This document shows, piece after piece, positions 43,628-51,903 of a stretch of DNA of 64,000 bases. The notes below the pieces were generated by a model. That model worked only from the letters and a program-made list of their open reading frames with translations. It did not search any database and had not been told where the DNA came from. Source of the stretch: Smithella sp. (lineage in GTDB: Bacteria > Desulfobacterota > Syntrophia > Syntrophales > Smithellaceae); NCBI GenBank assembly GCA_018056685.1, contig JAGPFC010000003.1:62001-126000 (forward strand), in the 5' to 3' direction. Both the position numbers and the translations under genes were made by a program. Position 1 is the first letter of the stretch, and each line of letters opens with the position of its first letter.

Positions 43628-45889
43628 TCACCACTGGCCCGTTTTCAGGTATTCATCCATTGCCGCAGCGGCCTTGCGTCCTGCGCCCATGGCCAGGATA
43701 ACCGTTGCGGCGCCTGTTACGATGTCGCCGCCCGCAAAAACGCCTTTCCGGCTCGTCTTTCCCGTTTCGAGATCGGCAACAATATAACCGGGTTTTCTGA
43801 GTTCCAAGCCTGGTCCGCTCTGGGTCAGGACCGGGTTCGGGCCCTGTCCAATGGCAACGATGACAACGTCCACGTCGATGATGGCGTTGGAGCCGGGTAT
43901 ATCCATGGGTTTGCGTCTTCCCGAAGCGTCGGGTTCACCCAGTTGTTGTTTAACCACTTCGAGTCCCGTTACCCATCCATGCTCGTCACCCACGACCCTG
44001 ACGGGGTTGGTCAGGAGCTGGAAATCAATTTCCTCTTCCTCGGCGTGATGGGCCTCTTCCGCCCGCGCCGGCATTTCCGCCCGGGAGCGCCGGTAAACCA
44101 GATAGACCTTATCCGCGCCCAGTCGCTTCGCCACCCTTGCGGCGTCCATCGCCACATTGCCGCCGCCGATGACGGCAACCTTTTTCCCCATCCGCACCGG
44201 GGTGTCGTAATCCGGAAAGAGATAAGCCTTCATCAGGTTTGACCGCGTGAGGAACTCATTGGCCGAATAGACGCCATTCAGGTTTTCACCGGGGATGTTG
44301 AGGAAGTAAGGCAGCCCGGCGCCGGTTCCGACAAAGATGGCCTCAAAGCCCTGGGCAAAGAGTTCATCAATCGTAACGGTTTGTCCGACGATCACATCCA
44401 CCTTTATCTTTGCGCCGAGTTTACTGACATAATCCACTTCCCTCTGGACAATGGCCTTCGGAAGACGAAATTCCGGGATGCCATAGACCAGAACGCCGCC
44501 GGCTTTGTGAAGCGATTCAAAAACCGTCACATCGTGGCCTTTCTTGGAAAGTTCGCCGGCAACCGTAAGACCGGAAGGTCCCGCGCCGACAACGGCCACC
44601 TTCTTCCCGGTCGGTTTGGCCGCTTCAGGCACTCTGATATCGCCATGGTGGGCTTCATAATCGGCGGCGAAACGTTCCAGTCTTCCAATGGCCACCGGTT
44701 CGCCTTTCTTGCCCAGAACACATTTTGCCTCGCACTGCGTTTCCTGCGGGCAGACGCGGCCGCATATGGCCGGGAGCGCATTCGTGTCTTTGATTGTATG
44801 GATGGCGCCCATAAAATCGCCGTCCGCCATTTGCTTAATGAAGGACGGGATGGCAATGTTCACGGGGCATCCTTCCACGCAGGGCATTTTCTTGCACTGC
44901 AGGCAACGGGAGGCTTCCCGGATCGCATTCTCCCTCGTATAGCCGAGCGCAACCTCGTTGAAGTTCTGAATCCGCTTTTTCGGATCCTGTTCAGGCATTC
45001 TTTCGCGCCTTTTCGTTTTCTTCTTCAACTGTTTCGCCTGGAATTCCAGCTTGCACTGATGGTCCCACAGCGCCCGCCTTTCTTCGCGGTTATACATTTT
45101 CTGGCGGTCGATCAGTTCCTTGAAGTCCACCTGATGGCCGTCAAATTCAGGCCCGTCCACGCAGACGAATTTCGTTTCCCCCGCGATGGTCGCGCGGCAG
45201 CAGCCGCACATACCGGTTCCATCCACCATGATGGTGTTCAGGCTGACGATCGTGCGGATATTGTAGGGCCTGGTGACGTCCGTTACGGCACTCATCATGA
45301 TCACAGGACCGATGCCGATAACTTCATCAATCTTCTCCCCTTTTTCAATGAGCTCTTTCAAAATGTCGGTAACAAAGCCGTGGTGGCCATAGCTACCATC
45401 GTTGGTTGTGACATATAATTGTGTACTGACGGCTTTCATTTCGTCTTCCAGAATCAGCATTTCTTTCGACTTGGCACCGATGATGGAAATGACCCTGTTG
45501 CCCGCCTCATGGAGGGCTTTGGCAATCGGCAGAACCGGAGCGACGCCAACACCCCCGCCCACGCAGACCACGGTTCCGAATTTTTCAATGTGGCTGGGTT
45601 TGCCCAGGGGACCTACAACATCAAGGATCGTTTGTCCGACGTCGTATTTTTCCATCTTCCGGGTGGATGACCCGACCGCCTGAAAGATAACGCTGATCAG
45701 GCCGGCCTCTCTGTCGTACTCCATCACGGTCAGGGGGATGCGTTCCGCATAATCATCCGCCCGCAGGACGACAAACTGGCCTGCCTGAACTTTCCTGGCA
45801 ATGTCGGGTACATAGAGTTTAAAAAGCGTGAGCGAAGGCGCCGGTGTACGTTTTTCAACAATTTCATTTAGTTTTTGTTCTCTGGCCAT
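43628..45889 (-). CDS. nfnAB: Single-chain NfnAB, electron-bifurcating ferredoxin:NADP oxidoreductase
   Basis: NfnAB couples NADH and ferredoxin oxidation to NADP reduction, or the reverse. Residues 1-~285 form the NfnA part: FAD and NAD binding (CVGGGVGVAPVLPIAKAL) and a [2Fe-2S] site in DGTGMCGCCRATIAGETKFVC. Residues ~298-753 form the NfnB part: PEQDPKKRIQNFNEVALGY, RCLQCKKMPCVEGCPV and CGRVCPQETQCEAKC iron-sulfur sites, then GAGPSGLTVAGELSKKGHDVTVFE and GGGNVAMDAARVAKRLGADKV. The subunits are normally separate proteins; here one frame joins them through a basic linker. An internal in-frame ATG at 44998, where NfnB proteins begin, could also give a separate NfnB. The start 45889 has GGGAG upstream. 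Confidence 0.9.
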   Translation of the reverse strand: MAREQKLNEIVEKRTPAPSLTLFKLYVPDIARKVQAGQFVVLRADDYAERIPLTVMEYDREAGLISVIFQAVGSSTRKMEKYDVGQTILDVVGPLGKPSHIEKFGTVVCVGGGVGVAPVLPIAKALHEAGNRVISIIGAKSKEMLILEDEMKAVSTQLYVTTNDGSYGHHGFVTDILKELIEKGEKIDEVIGIGPVIMMSAVTDVTRPYNIRTIVSLNTIMVDGTGMCGCCRATIAGETKFVCVDGPEFDGHQVDFKELIDRQKMYNREERRALWDHQCKLEFQAKQLKKKTKRRERMPEQDPKKRIQNFNEVALGYTRENAIREASRCLQCKKMPCVEGCPVNIAIPSFIKQMADGDFMGAIHTIKDTNALPAICGRVCPQETQCEAKCVLGKKGEPVAIGRLERFAADYEAHHGDIRVPEAAKPTGKKVAVVGAGPSGLTVAGELSKKGHDVTVFESLHKAGGVLVYGIPEFRLPKAIVQREVDYVSKLGAKIKVDVIVGQTVTIDELFAQGFEAIFVGTGAGLPYFLNIPGENLNGVYSANEFLTRSNLMKAYLFPDYDTPVRMGKKVAVIGGGNVAMDAARVAKRLGADKVYLVYRRSRAEMPARAEEAHHAEEEEIDFQLLTNPVRVVGDEHGWVTGLEVVKQQLGEPDASGRRKPMDIPGSNAIIDVDVVIVAIGQGPNPVLTQSGPGLELRKPGYIVADLETGKTSRKGVFAGGDIVTGAATVILAMGAGRKAAAAMDEYLKTGQW

Positions 45890-45903
45890 AATTTCTCCCT
45901 TAG

Positions 45904-47421
45904 TCATGTTGTCGGGCATGATTCCGATGCCCGCTCCTGTTCTTTTTTAACAGGCAATTTTACAGTAAAGGTCGTACCTTTGCCGACCTCGCTTGTGACA
46001 TCAATGCGTCCGTAGTGTGATTCCACGATCCTTTTGACAATGGACAGTCCCAGGCCTGTTCCGGTTACATACCTGGTTTCAGGACTGTTGACGCGGTAGA
46101 ACTCATCAAAAATTCTGGACAGGTGTTCCTTGGCTATGCCAATGCCCGTATCGGCAATCCTGATATTCAGGTAATGGTCACCCGAATCCGCGGATATGGT
46201 AACCTTGCCTTTCTTGACATTATAGTTGATGGCGTTCGAGATGAGATTTGTAAATAATACTTCCAATTCCACACGATCCGCTTCCACGAGGGGCAGTTTC
46301 TCCGGCAGGTTCGTCTCAAAATGGATTTCATTTGCCTCGCCCCGGTTCTTCAGGAGTTCCACGGTGCCCGTCAGAATGCCCGTCACGTCCAGCAATTCCT
46401 TTTTTCGCTCCACCCGCTTACTCTCCATTCTGCTGAATTGAAGAAGGTCATTCACAAGATCGAGGAGCGAGTGGGTTCTGGCTTTGGCCCGCTCCAGCAT
46501 CTGGCGATTCGTCCGGGGGTCGGTGCCGGCGGCACCGCTTAAATAGGCTGAAAGATAACCCTCCACGGCGGAGAGGGGCGCACGCAACTCGTGGGTGACC
46601 ATGGAAATAAACTGGGACTTAATCTGGTCAAGTTCTTTCATGCTCGTTATATCCCGGAGGGTGCTCACAACACCGAGTTCCAGGCCGTGCTTGTCCCGGA
46701 TGACGGATACATTGATCATCAGTGTTTTCGGTTCAGGTTCTTTTATCTCTATTTCTTCGGAAATGGCCGTATATTGTGAGGCGTCCGGTAATAACGCCCT
46801 GTCGATGAGGGCGACCAGACTTTTTTCGTGAATGACCTCTCCGATATCCTTGCCCGCTTCCAGCTTCCCGTTCAGGTTAAGCATCCTGACTGCCGCGGGA
46901 TTCCAGAGAACCAGTTGATGTTCCTTGTTCATCACAAGGATTCCATCCGCCATTGAATTCACAATGGTATGGCTCTTGGATTCCTCGCGGGCGACTTCCA
47001 GGAGATGCTGATCTCTTTCTTCCATGAGCCTCTTGGCCTTCAGGCGAAGAAGCCTCTTTTCGAGACCCCTGTTCACAACGGCGAGAACCTGGTCGGGCGC
47101 GAACGGTTTCGGCAGATAGTCGTAGGCGCCGTGTTTCATCGCATCAACGGCCGTTTCGATGGTGGCGAATCCGGTAATCACGATCATGATAATTTCCGGG
47201 TCGTACTCCCGAACCTTGTCCATCATATCGAGACCACCCATAACCGGCATCATCAGATCAACCAGAATGAGGTCATAAGGTTTGGACCCGACGAGATTGA
47301 ACCCTTCTGCGCCGTTTTCGGCCACATCGACCGTGTGACCTTCACTCGCGAGAATACGGCGGCATCCTTCCCGGATGCCCCGCTCATCATCAACAACGAG
47401 TATGTTTGCCGTTTCAGCCAT
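45904..47421 (-). CDS. Receiver-PAS-histidine kinase
   Basis: The 505-residue protein starts with a receiver domain (LVVDDERGIREGC, phosphoacceptor Asp in LILVDLMMP, TGFATIETAVDAMKHGAYDYLPKPF), then a PAS domain (~150-260), a HisKA domain with phospho-His in SMVTHELRAPLSAVEGY and a HATPase domain (NLISNAINYNVKKG, DTGIGI, GTGLGLSIV). It has no membrane segment. It sits between a lone response regulator and NfnAB, so it probably relays a signal within the module. The stop lies 14 bases before the NfnAB start. Confidence 0.92.
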   Translation of the reverse strand: MAETANILVVDDERGIREGCRRILASEGHTVDVAENGAEGFNLVGSKPYDLILVDLMMPVMGGLDMMDKVREYDPEIIMIVITGFATIETAVDAMKHGAYDYLPKPFAPDQVLAVVNRGLEKRLLRLKAKRLMEERDQHLLEVAREESKSHTIVNSMADGILVMNKEHQLVLWNPAAVRMLNLNGKLEAGKDIGEVIHEKSLVALIDRALLPDASQYTAISEEIEIKEPEPKTLMINVSVIRDKHGLELGVVSTLRDITSMKELDQIKSQFISMVTHELRAPLSAVEGYLSAYLSGAAGTDPRTNRQMLERAKARTHSLLDLVNDLLQFSRMESKRVERKKELLDVTGILTGTVELLKNRGEANEIHFETNLPEKLPLVEADRVELEVLFTNLISNAINYNVKKGKVTISADSGDHYLNIRIADTGIGIAKEHLSRIFDEFYRVNSPETRYVTGTGLGLSIVKRIVESHYGRIDVTSEVGKGTTFTVKLPVKKEQERASESCPTT

Positions 47422-47450
47422 CGTCCGCTTTCCGATCCGGTTGATTCTTT

Positions 47451-47855
47451 TTATCCCTGCGCTTTTCTGGCCAGGAGTTCGTTGATTTTCTTGACCAGAT
47501 CCTCGGGTGCCAACGGTTTGGAGGCATAATCATCCGTCTTCATCCAGTACCCGTCAAGCTGCTGTGAGAATTCCGTGCCCGTCTCGCTGCCCACTGCCGT
47601 AAGCATCAGGATGGGGATGTGCTTGAATGTCGGATCAGCCTTAATCGTCCGGGCAACCGTAAAGCCTGAATCATGTTTTTCCATCATCAGGTCCAGAACA
47701 ATCAGGTCCGGATTTTCAGACATGACCCGGTCAATCCCTTCGGTTCCGGAATAGGCGGTCACAACATCGAATCCGTTATTTTCAAGGACGGCCTTGTTCA
47801 GGTCGATAAAATCAACGTCGTTGTCAACCAGTAATATTTTTGCTTTTTTACTCAT
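47451..47855 (-). CDS. Single-domain response regulator
   Basis: A 134-residue receiver alone: acidic pocket LLVDNDVDF, phosphoacceptor Asp in IVLDLMMEKHDSG, LTAVGSE and the switch lysine in YASKPLAPEDLV. It lacks an output domain, so it must act through protein contacts, perhaps as a phosphate relay between the two kinases on either side. The start at 47855 has a GGGAG site directly upstream. Its stop is 29 bases before the next gene. Confidence 0.9.
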   Translation of the reverse strand: MSKKAKILLVDNDVDFIDLNKAVLENNGFDVVTAYSGTEGIDRVMSENPDLIVLDLMMEKHDSGFTVARTIKADPTFKHIPILMLTAVGSETGTEFSQQLDGYWMKTDDYASKPLAPEDLVKKINELLARKAQG

Positions 47856-47904
47856 GGTTTGCTCTCCCTGCCGTTTCAAATTTTGAATGCATATCCGTTT
47901 GTCC

Positions 47905-49950
47905 CTACTTTACCCCTGCCGTCTCCGCAATGGCGGTAACCGGCAGGGTAATAATAAATGTTGTTCCCTTTCCCAACTCCGTTTCAACGTCAATCTTGCC
48001 CTGATGACGCTCGACGATGCCGTAGGATATCGCCAGTCCCAGGCCTGTCCCTTTTTCCCGGGTTGTAAAAAAAGGATGAAAAAGATTCGCCATGACCTCG
48101 GGGGTGATGCCCGGACCGTTGTCGGCAATCCTGATCCTGACCTGCGTCCTGTCAAAGGTGGTGCTGATCGTCAATGTGCCGTTGCCCTCCATGGCCTGGG
48201 CGGCATTGAGGATGATGTTGAGAAAGACCTGTTTGAGTTGCGTTTCATCCGCGACGATCGTCTGCATATCCGGAGCCAGAAATTTTTTGATCTCGATGTT
48301 GAAGAACAATGACTGATTGACAAGCAGGGTCAACACGTCTTCCAGAATATCGTTGACATTGACTTCGTAAACCCGGAGCTTTTTTTCCCTGGCAAAACTC
48401 AGGAGGCCCTGGACAATTTCTTTGGCTCTGTTGGTCTCACTGATGACCAGCGCAATATCCTCTTTGCGCGAATCATCAGGCTCCAGACTTTTCTGGAACA
48501 TATGGGAATAAAGCAGAATCGTGCTGAGAGGGTTATTGATTTCGTGGGCCACCCCCGCCGCCAGTTGACCGATCGATGCCATTTTCTCGGCCCTGATCAG
48601 TTGCGTTTGCGCCTGTTCCAGATCCTGATGCGATACCTTAAGCTCTTCGTGGGATTTTTCCAGCTCATGATAGATTCTTTTGCTTTCCGCCAACAGGTAG
48701 GGCAGGCAATATTCCTCATGAGCCATGCCCTGCACAACGGCAATGGCCTTGTCCCGGCACGACGAATAACCGCAAGCTCTGCAATCCAGGTTTTGGTGCG
48801 GCGGCAGTTTCCCGATTTTCCTGAGCACGGCGCCGATCTCTTCTTCCGTCGGCGTCGGCAGCTTTTGCTCCAGGTTTTGAAAGCGTCTGCTCAGATCGAT
48901 ATGCTTGAACCTGTCCAGTTCCGCCATCGCACACGAAACGTCCTGCTTGTCCATTTCCGACTTTGTGTATCGGGCCACGATCTGCCGGCTGGCGAGGATG
49001 GACAGGTTGCGCTTGGCAAAGGGACCATCGACACAACCGTTACAAAAAACGCAATCGAGAAACTTGCCCTGAATATGGCCTTCAGCTGTTTGCTTGATTG
49101 CGCTGATCGACTGCCTGTTGCCTCCCGTGATGCTGATTTCATCGGAGAGAAAGTCGAGGCTTTCCCACATGGTGCTGGACAGCCCCCCGATTACCGGGAT
49201 GATTCTGCCCCGGTGCGGTCTCGGGCCTTCGAATTCCGTCTCCGGCAGTGCCGCTTGATCGATGCTGGCTTCATGCACCAGTCTGCGTATGTCATCGAAC
49301 GTGATGACCTCGTCAATATACCCCGCCACCTCGGGGGCGACCATTTCACCCATCCGGGCAAAGCAGGACGTGATGTACACCACTTTCCAATCCGCGCCCT
49401 TCAGTTCGCGGGCAACCTTGCCGACGGCGATCATGGGAGAGACCACCGGGGCAAGGTTTGGAATCAGTTGAGGGTAATATTTCTGGATATAAAAGACAAT
49501 GGCAGGACAGAAAGAAGAGATGATGGGGTTGACGGTCTGATCATGAAGCAGCCTGAAATAGACCCTGCTGATGAGGTCGGCCCCGAAAGCTCCTTCCCAA
49601 ACTTCAGCGAATCCTATTTGCTTGAGCGCGCTGACGACCTGTCGCGGTGTTCCAAGCTCGGTCTCAACGGGGAACGCCGGATCAAGGACAGCGACAATGT
49701 TCATCTTCGCGGCCAAAAAATTCTGTACGTTGGACAAGCCGTCATGGTAGGTCAGCGCCCCGTGGGGACACATCCTGATGCAGCCCCCGCACATGATGCA
49801 TCGTTCGGGAATGACCTCAAAACCGCTTTTTCTCGCTTTGATGGTCTTGGTTGGACAGACCCGGATGCAATACGAACAGCGGCGGCACTTATGTTTATCG
49901 ACATAAATGTCATAGGGAGTTTTCGTCCTGTTGAGCGTTACTCTTGCCAT
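47905..49950 (-). CDS. [FeFe]-hydrogenase-like sensor histidine kinase
   Basis: The domains run two [4Fe-4S] ferredoxin motifs (Cys22, 25, 28, 32 and 51, 54, 57, 61), a hydrogenase large-subunit domain (~75-330), an Fe-S domain (LDCRACGYSSC), a coiled coil, HisKA (phospho-His in AAGVAHEINNPLS) and HATPase (NAAQAMEG, DNGPGI, GTGLGLAIS). The four cysteines expected to hold the H-cluster are kept: Cys148 (SSFCPA), Cys196 (TSC), Cys303 and Cys306. The proton-relay cysteine of TSCCP is Phe147. It may therefore sense hydrogen or redox state without turnover. It heads the operon leading to NfnAB. The start at 49950 is preferred to a TTG at 49980, though its ribosome site is weak. Confidence 0.88.
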   Translation of the reverse strand: MARVTLNRTKTPYDIYVDKHKCRRCSYCIRVCPTKTIKARKSGFEVIPERCIMCGGCIRMCPHGALTYHDGLSNVQNFLAAKMNIVAVLDPAFPVETELGTPRQVVSALKQIGFAEVWEGAFGADLISRVYFRLLHDQTVNPIISSFCPAIVFYIQKYYPQLIPNLAPVVSPMIAVGKVARELKGADWKVVYITSCFARMGEMVAPEVAGYIDEVITFDDIRRLVHEASIDQAALPETEFEGPRPHRGRIIPVIGGLSSTMWESLDFLSDEISITGGNRQSISAIKQTAEGHIQGKFLDCVFCNGCVDGPFAKRNLSILASRQIVARYTKSEMDKQDVSCAMAELDRFKHIDLSRRFQNLEQKLPTPTEEEIGAVLRKIGKLPPHQNLDCRACGYSSCRDKAIAVVQGMAHEEYCLPYLLAESKRIYHELEKSHEELKVSHQDLEQAQTQLIRAEKMASIGQLAAGVAHEINNPLSTILLYSHMFQKSLEPDDSRKEDIALVISETNRAKEIVQGLLSFAREKKLRVYEVNVNDILEDVLTLLVNQSLFFNIEIKKFLAPDMQTIVADETQLKQVFLNIILNAAQAMEGNGTLTISTTFDRTQVRIRIADNGPGITPEVMANLFHPFFTTREKGTGLGLAISYGIVERHQGKIDVETELGKGTTFIITLPVTAIAETAGVK

Positions 49951-50458
49951 AGTTCGTTTACAAGCCTGGATCCGTATCAAACGGCAGTATTCTTATGCCG
50001 CAATCGGGCATCAAGTCGGGAGAAACACGAAGCTCTAAAAAATTCGACAATCCTGATACGATTAAATCAATTGTCAAGGCAAAACGAGGACCATGACGAA
50101 AAACTGCCCCGGATGAACCCATACGGGGTCGTGATATGCTAATCATGGACAAGCATACTACGCCGTCTCTTCTTTGAACGATCCAGCCCCTGATCAACAC
50201 CGATATGTTTAATCTGCGAATATGAAAAGAACTTCCTTTCAGTGGCCGGCAGTATAAAAAACGCACCCTTGTGTGTCAAGAGAATTTTGGGATAGAACAT
50301 CAAATTTCGGCAAGGAATACTTAAAGTTACTTGTTGATAAAATCAGGATCGTAAAAGAAGAAGTGCACGTGTCTGGGATCTTGGCTGCCCTGACAGGTGC
50401 ACTTTGTTCAGGATCGGGAGAGGGTTCTTTTGAAAGAGTGCCCACTCCCGTAATGTTC
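49951..50458. other. 508-bp gap before the tRNA
   Basis: No convincing gene or structured RNA. A TTGACA on the minus strand near 50071-50076 may belong to the sensor operon promoter, but no good -10 follows. Confidence 0.4.
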
Positions 50459-50534
50459 TGGCTCCCCAGCGCGGACTCGAACCACGGACATGCTGGTTAA
50501 CAGCCAGCCGCTCTACCGACTGAGCTACTGGGGA
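50459..50534 (-). tRNA. tRNA-Asn (GTT)
   Basis: The minus strand reads TCCCCAGTAGCTCAG at the 5' end and CTGGGGAG at the 3' end, giving a 7-bp acceptor stem. The anticodon loop is CTGTTAACC with anticodon GTT, and the T arm is the usual GGTTCGAGTCC. The CCA end is encoded. 76 bases including CCA. Confidence 0.96.
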
Positions 50535-50551
50535 ACAATTTTTTCTGGCGC

Positions 50552-50580
50552 TTCATAATACAAGAAAAGACAGATGTCAA
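50552..50580 (-). promoter_or_regulatory. Promoter of tRNA-Asn
   Basis: On the minus strand, TTGACA (50580-50575) is followed after 17 bases by TATGAA (50557-50552), 17 bases before the tRNA 5' end. Confidence 0.6.
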
Positions 50581-50751
50581 CATCAATTAAATATTTTTTC
50601 AGGACTCGGGAACAAAATCTTCATTGATACAAAATGTTTAGTTGTTTCAAGCACTTTTCATTTAAAAATATTTTTTCGTCACAATCTCTTGCCACATAAA
50701 TCACGATAGGATATAAAAGCCGCACTTCAGAAATAAAAAAAGGAATCGGAT

Positions 50752-51903
50752 TTGAAAGCAAAGGTAAAAAGTCAGCAGTTTCTGAAAAAAAATGTGCTGG
50801 AAGAGAGTTTGTGCACCGGTTGCGGTGCCTGTGTCGGACTCTGTCCCTATCAGGTCATTTATCACGACCGGACGGTGCAATTGCACAGCTGTGATTTGGA
50901 AGACGGCCGATGTTATGTTTATTGTCCCCGCACCCTGACTGATACGGTCACTCTCCGGGAGATGCTTTTTCATCCCGCCGATTGGACACCGGAAATCGGT
51001 CCGGTAAAAGGTTATTATTTTGGCCGGGCGGTTGATGCTGTATTGCGGGCTGCCGCTCAGCACGGAGGAACAGTTACCGCCTTGATGGCGCTGGCGCTGG
51101 CTGAAGGTTTGATTGACTCCGCCCTTGTCTCGTCACGTAATTCGGACTTTGAGCAGGAAGGATCGATGATCCGTGATAAAAAAGATTTGCAAAAAAATGC
51201 CAAAAGTAAGTTTACCGTATCGCCAACGATCGCGGCTTTCCATAGACTGGTCACGAAAGATCGAAGCCGTATAGGCATTGTGGCTACCCCCTGCCAGGCG
51301 CTGTCATTGGCCAAGATGAAAACTAAACCGGCTAAGGAAGACTTCGACAAGGTCAATCAACTGCAACTGGTGATCGGTTTGTACTGTGGCTGGACGTTGT
51401 CGATTGAAGCGTACTCGAAAATGTTGTCCGAAAATAACATCAGCAGGGAAACGGTCAGGGGATTGGATATCCCGGCGGGGAAAAATGTTCTGGAAATTTT
51501 TACAAATCAGGGTGTGAAGCATATTCCTTTTCATGAAGTTGAAGCCTGTATTCGAACAGCCTGTAAATATTGTCTGGACAGTACAGCGGAGTATGCCGAT
51601 TTATCGGTGGGCTCCGCTCGATTTTCAGGGGATTGGGAAGAAGTGCGCAAATGGAACCAGCTGATTGTCAGAACAGACAAAGGGCAGGCACTGGTTGACC
51701 TGGCTGTGCAAAAAGGGGTGCTGGAGATTCGGGAGGCCCCGGTTGAAAGTTTAAACGAGTTAAAAGAAGCGGCAGTCAGAAAGAAAAAACAGGCGCTGAA
51801 TAATATTGTACAGAAAACCGGCTCCACAAAAAATTTATTATATCTGGATAGCCGCGATCCGGTGGTGAAAAAATATTTAGGAGCTCGACGTAAGAATGAA
51901 TAA
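50752..51903 (+). CDS. FrhB-family (F420 hydrogenase beta-like) flavoprotein
   Basis: The N-terminus has a [4Fe-4S] motif CTGCGACVGLC and further cysteines (HSC, YVYC). The central part has GRAVDAVLRAAAQHGGTVTALMALALAEG and IGIVATPCQALSLAKM, typical of the FrhB/FdhB family of FAD and iron-sulfur electron carriers. Members link ferredoxin to a flavin or F420 partner. It starts with TTG, preceded by AAAGGA. It overlaps iorA by 8 bases, so it likely works with the indolepyruvate oxidoreductase as an extra electron-transfer subunit. 383 residues. Confidence 0.85.
   Translation: MKAKVKSQQFLKKNVLEESLCTGCGACVGLCPYQVIYHDRTVQLHSCDLEDGRCYVYCPRTLTDTVTLREMLFHPADWTPEIGPVKGYYFGRAVDAVLRAAAQHGGTVTALMALALAEGLIDSALVSSRNSDFEQEGSMIRDKKDLQKNAKSKFTVSPTIAAFHRLVTKDRSRIGIVATPCQALSLAKMKTKPAKEDFDKVNQLQLVIGLYCGWTLSIEAYSKMLSENNISRETVRGLDIPAGKNVLEIFTNQGVKHIPFHEVEACIRTACKYCLDSTAEYADLSVGSARFSGDWEEVRKWNQLIVRTDKGQALVDLAVQKGVLEIREAPVESLNELKEAAVRKKKQALNNIVQKTGSTKNLLYLDSRDPVVKKYLGARRKNE

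Noticed and set aside
43560-43640. Possible cyclic di-GMP (GEMM) riboswitch, from ATGACGCAAAG after a GAAA-like loop
   Set aside because: Only part of the first stem resembles the consensus, the second stem and receptor are missing, and no plus-strand gene follows for 7 kb.
47905-49950. Catalytic [FeFe] hydrogenase
   Set aside because: The proton-relay cysteine is Phe, the L2 MPCxxK and L3 GGG motifs are degraded, and a histidine kinase is fused at the C-terminus.
48502-50142. 546-codon open frame on the plus strand
   Set aside because: Antisense to the hydrogenase-like sensor kinase; no motif, and the minus strand carries clear iron-sulfur and kinase signatures.
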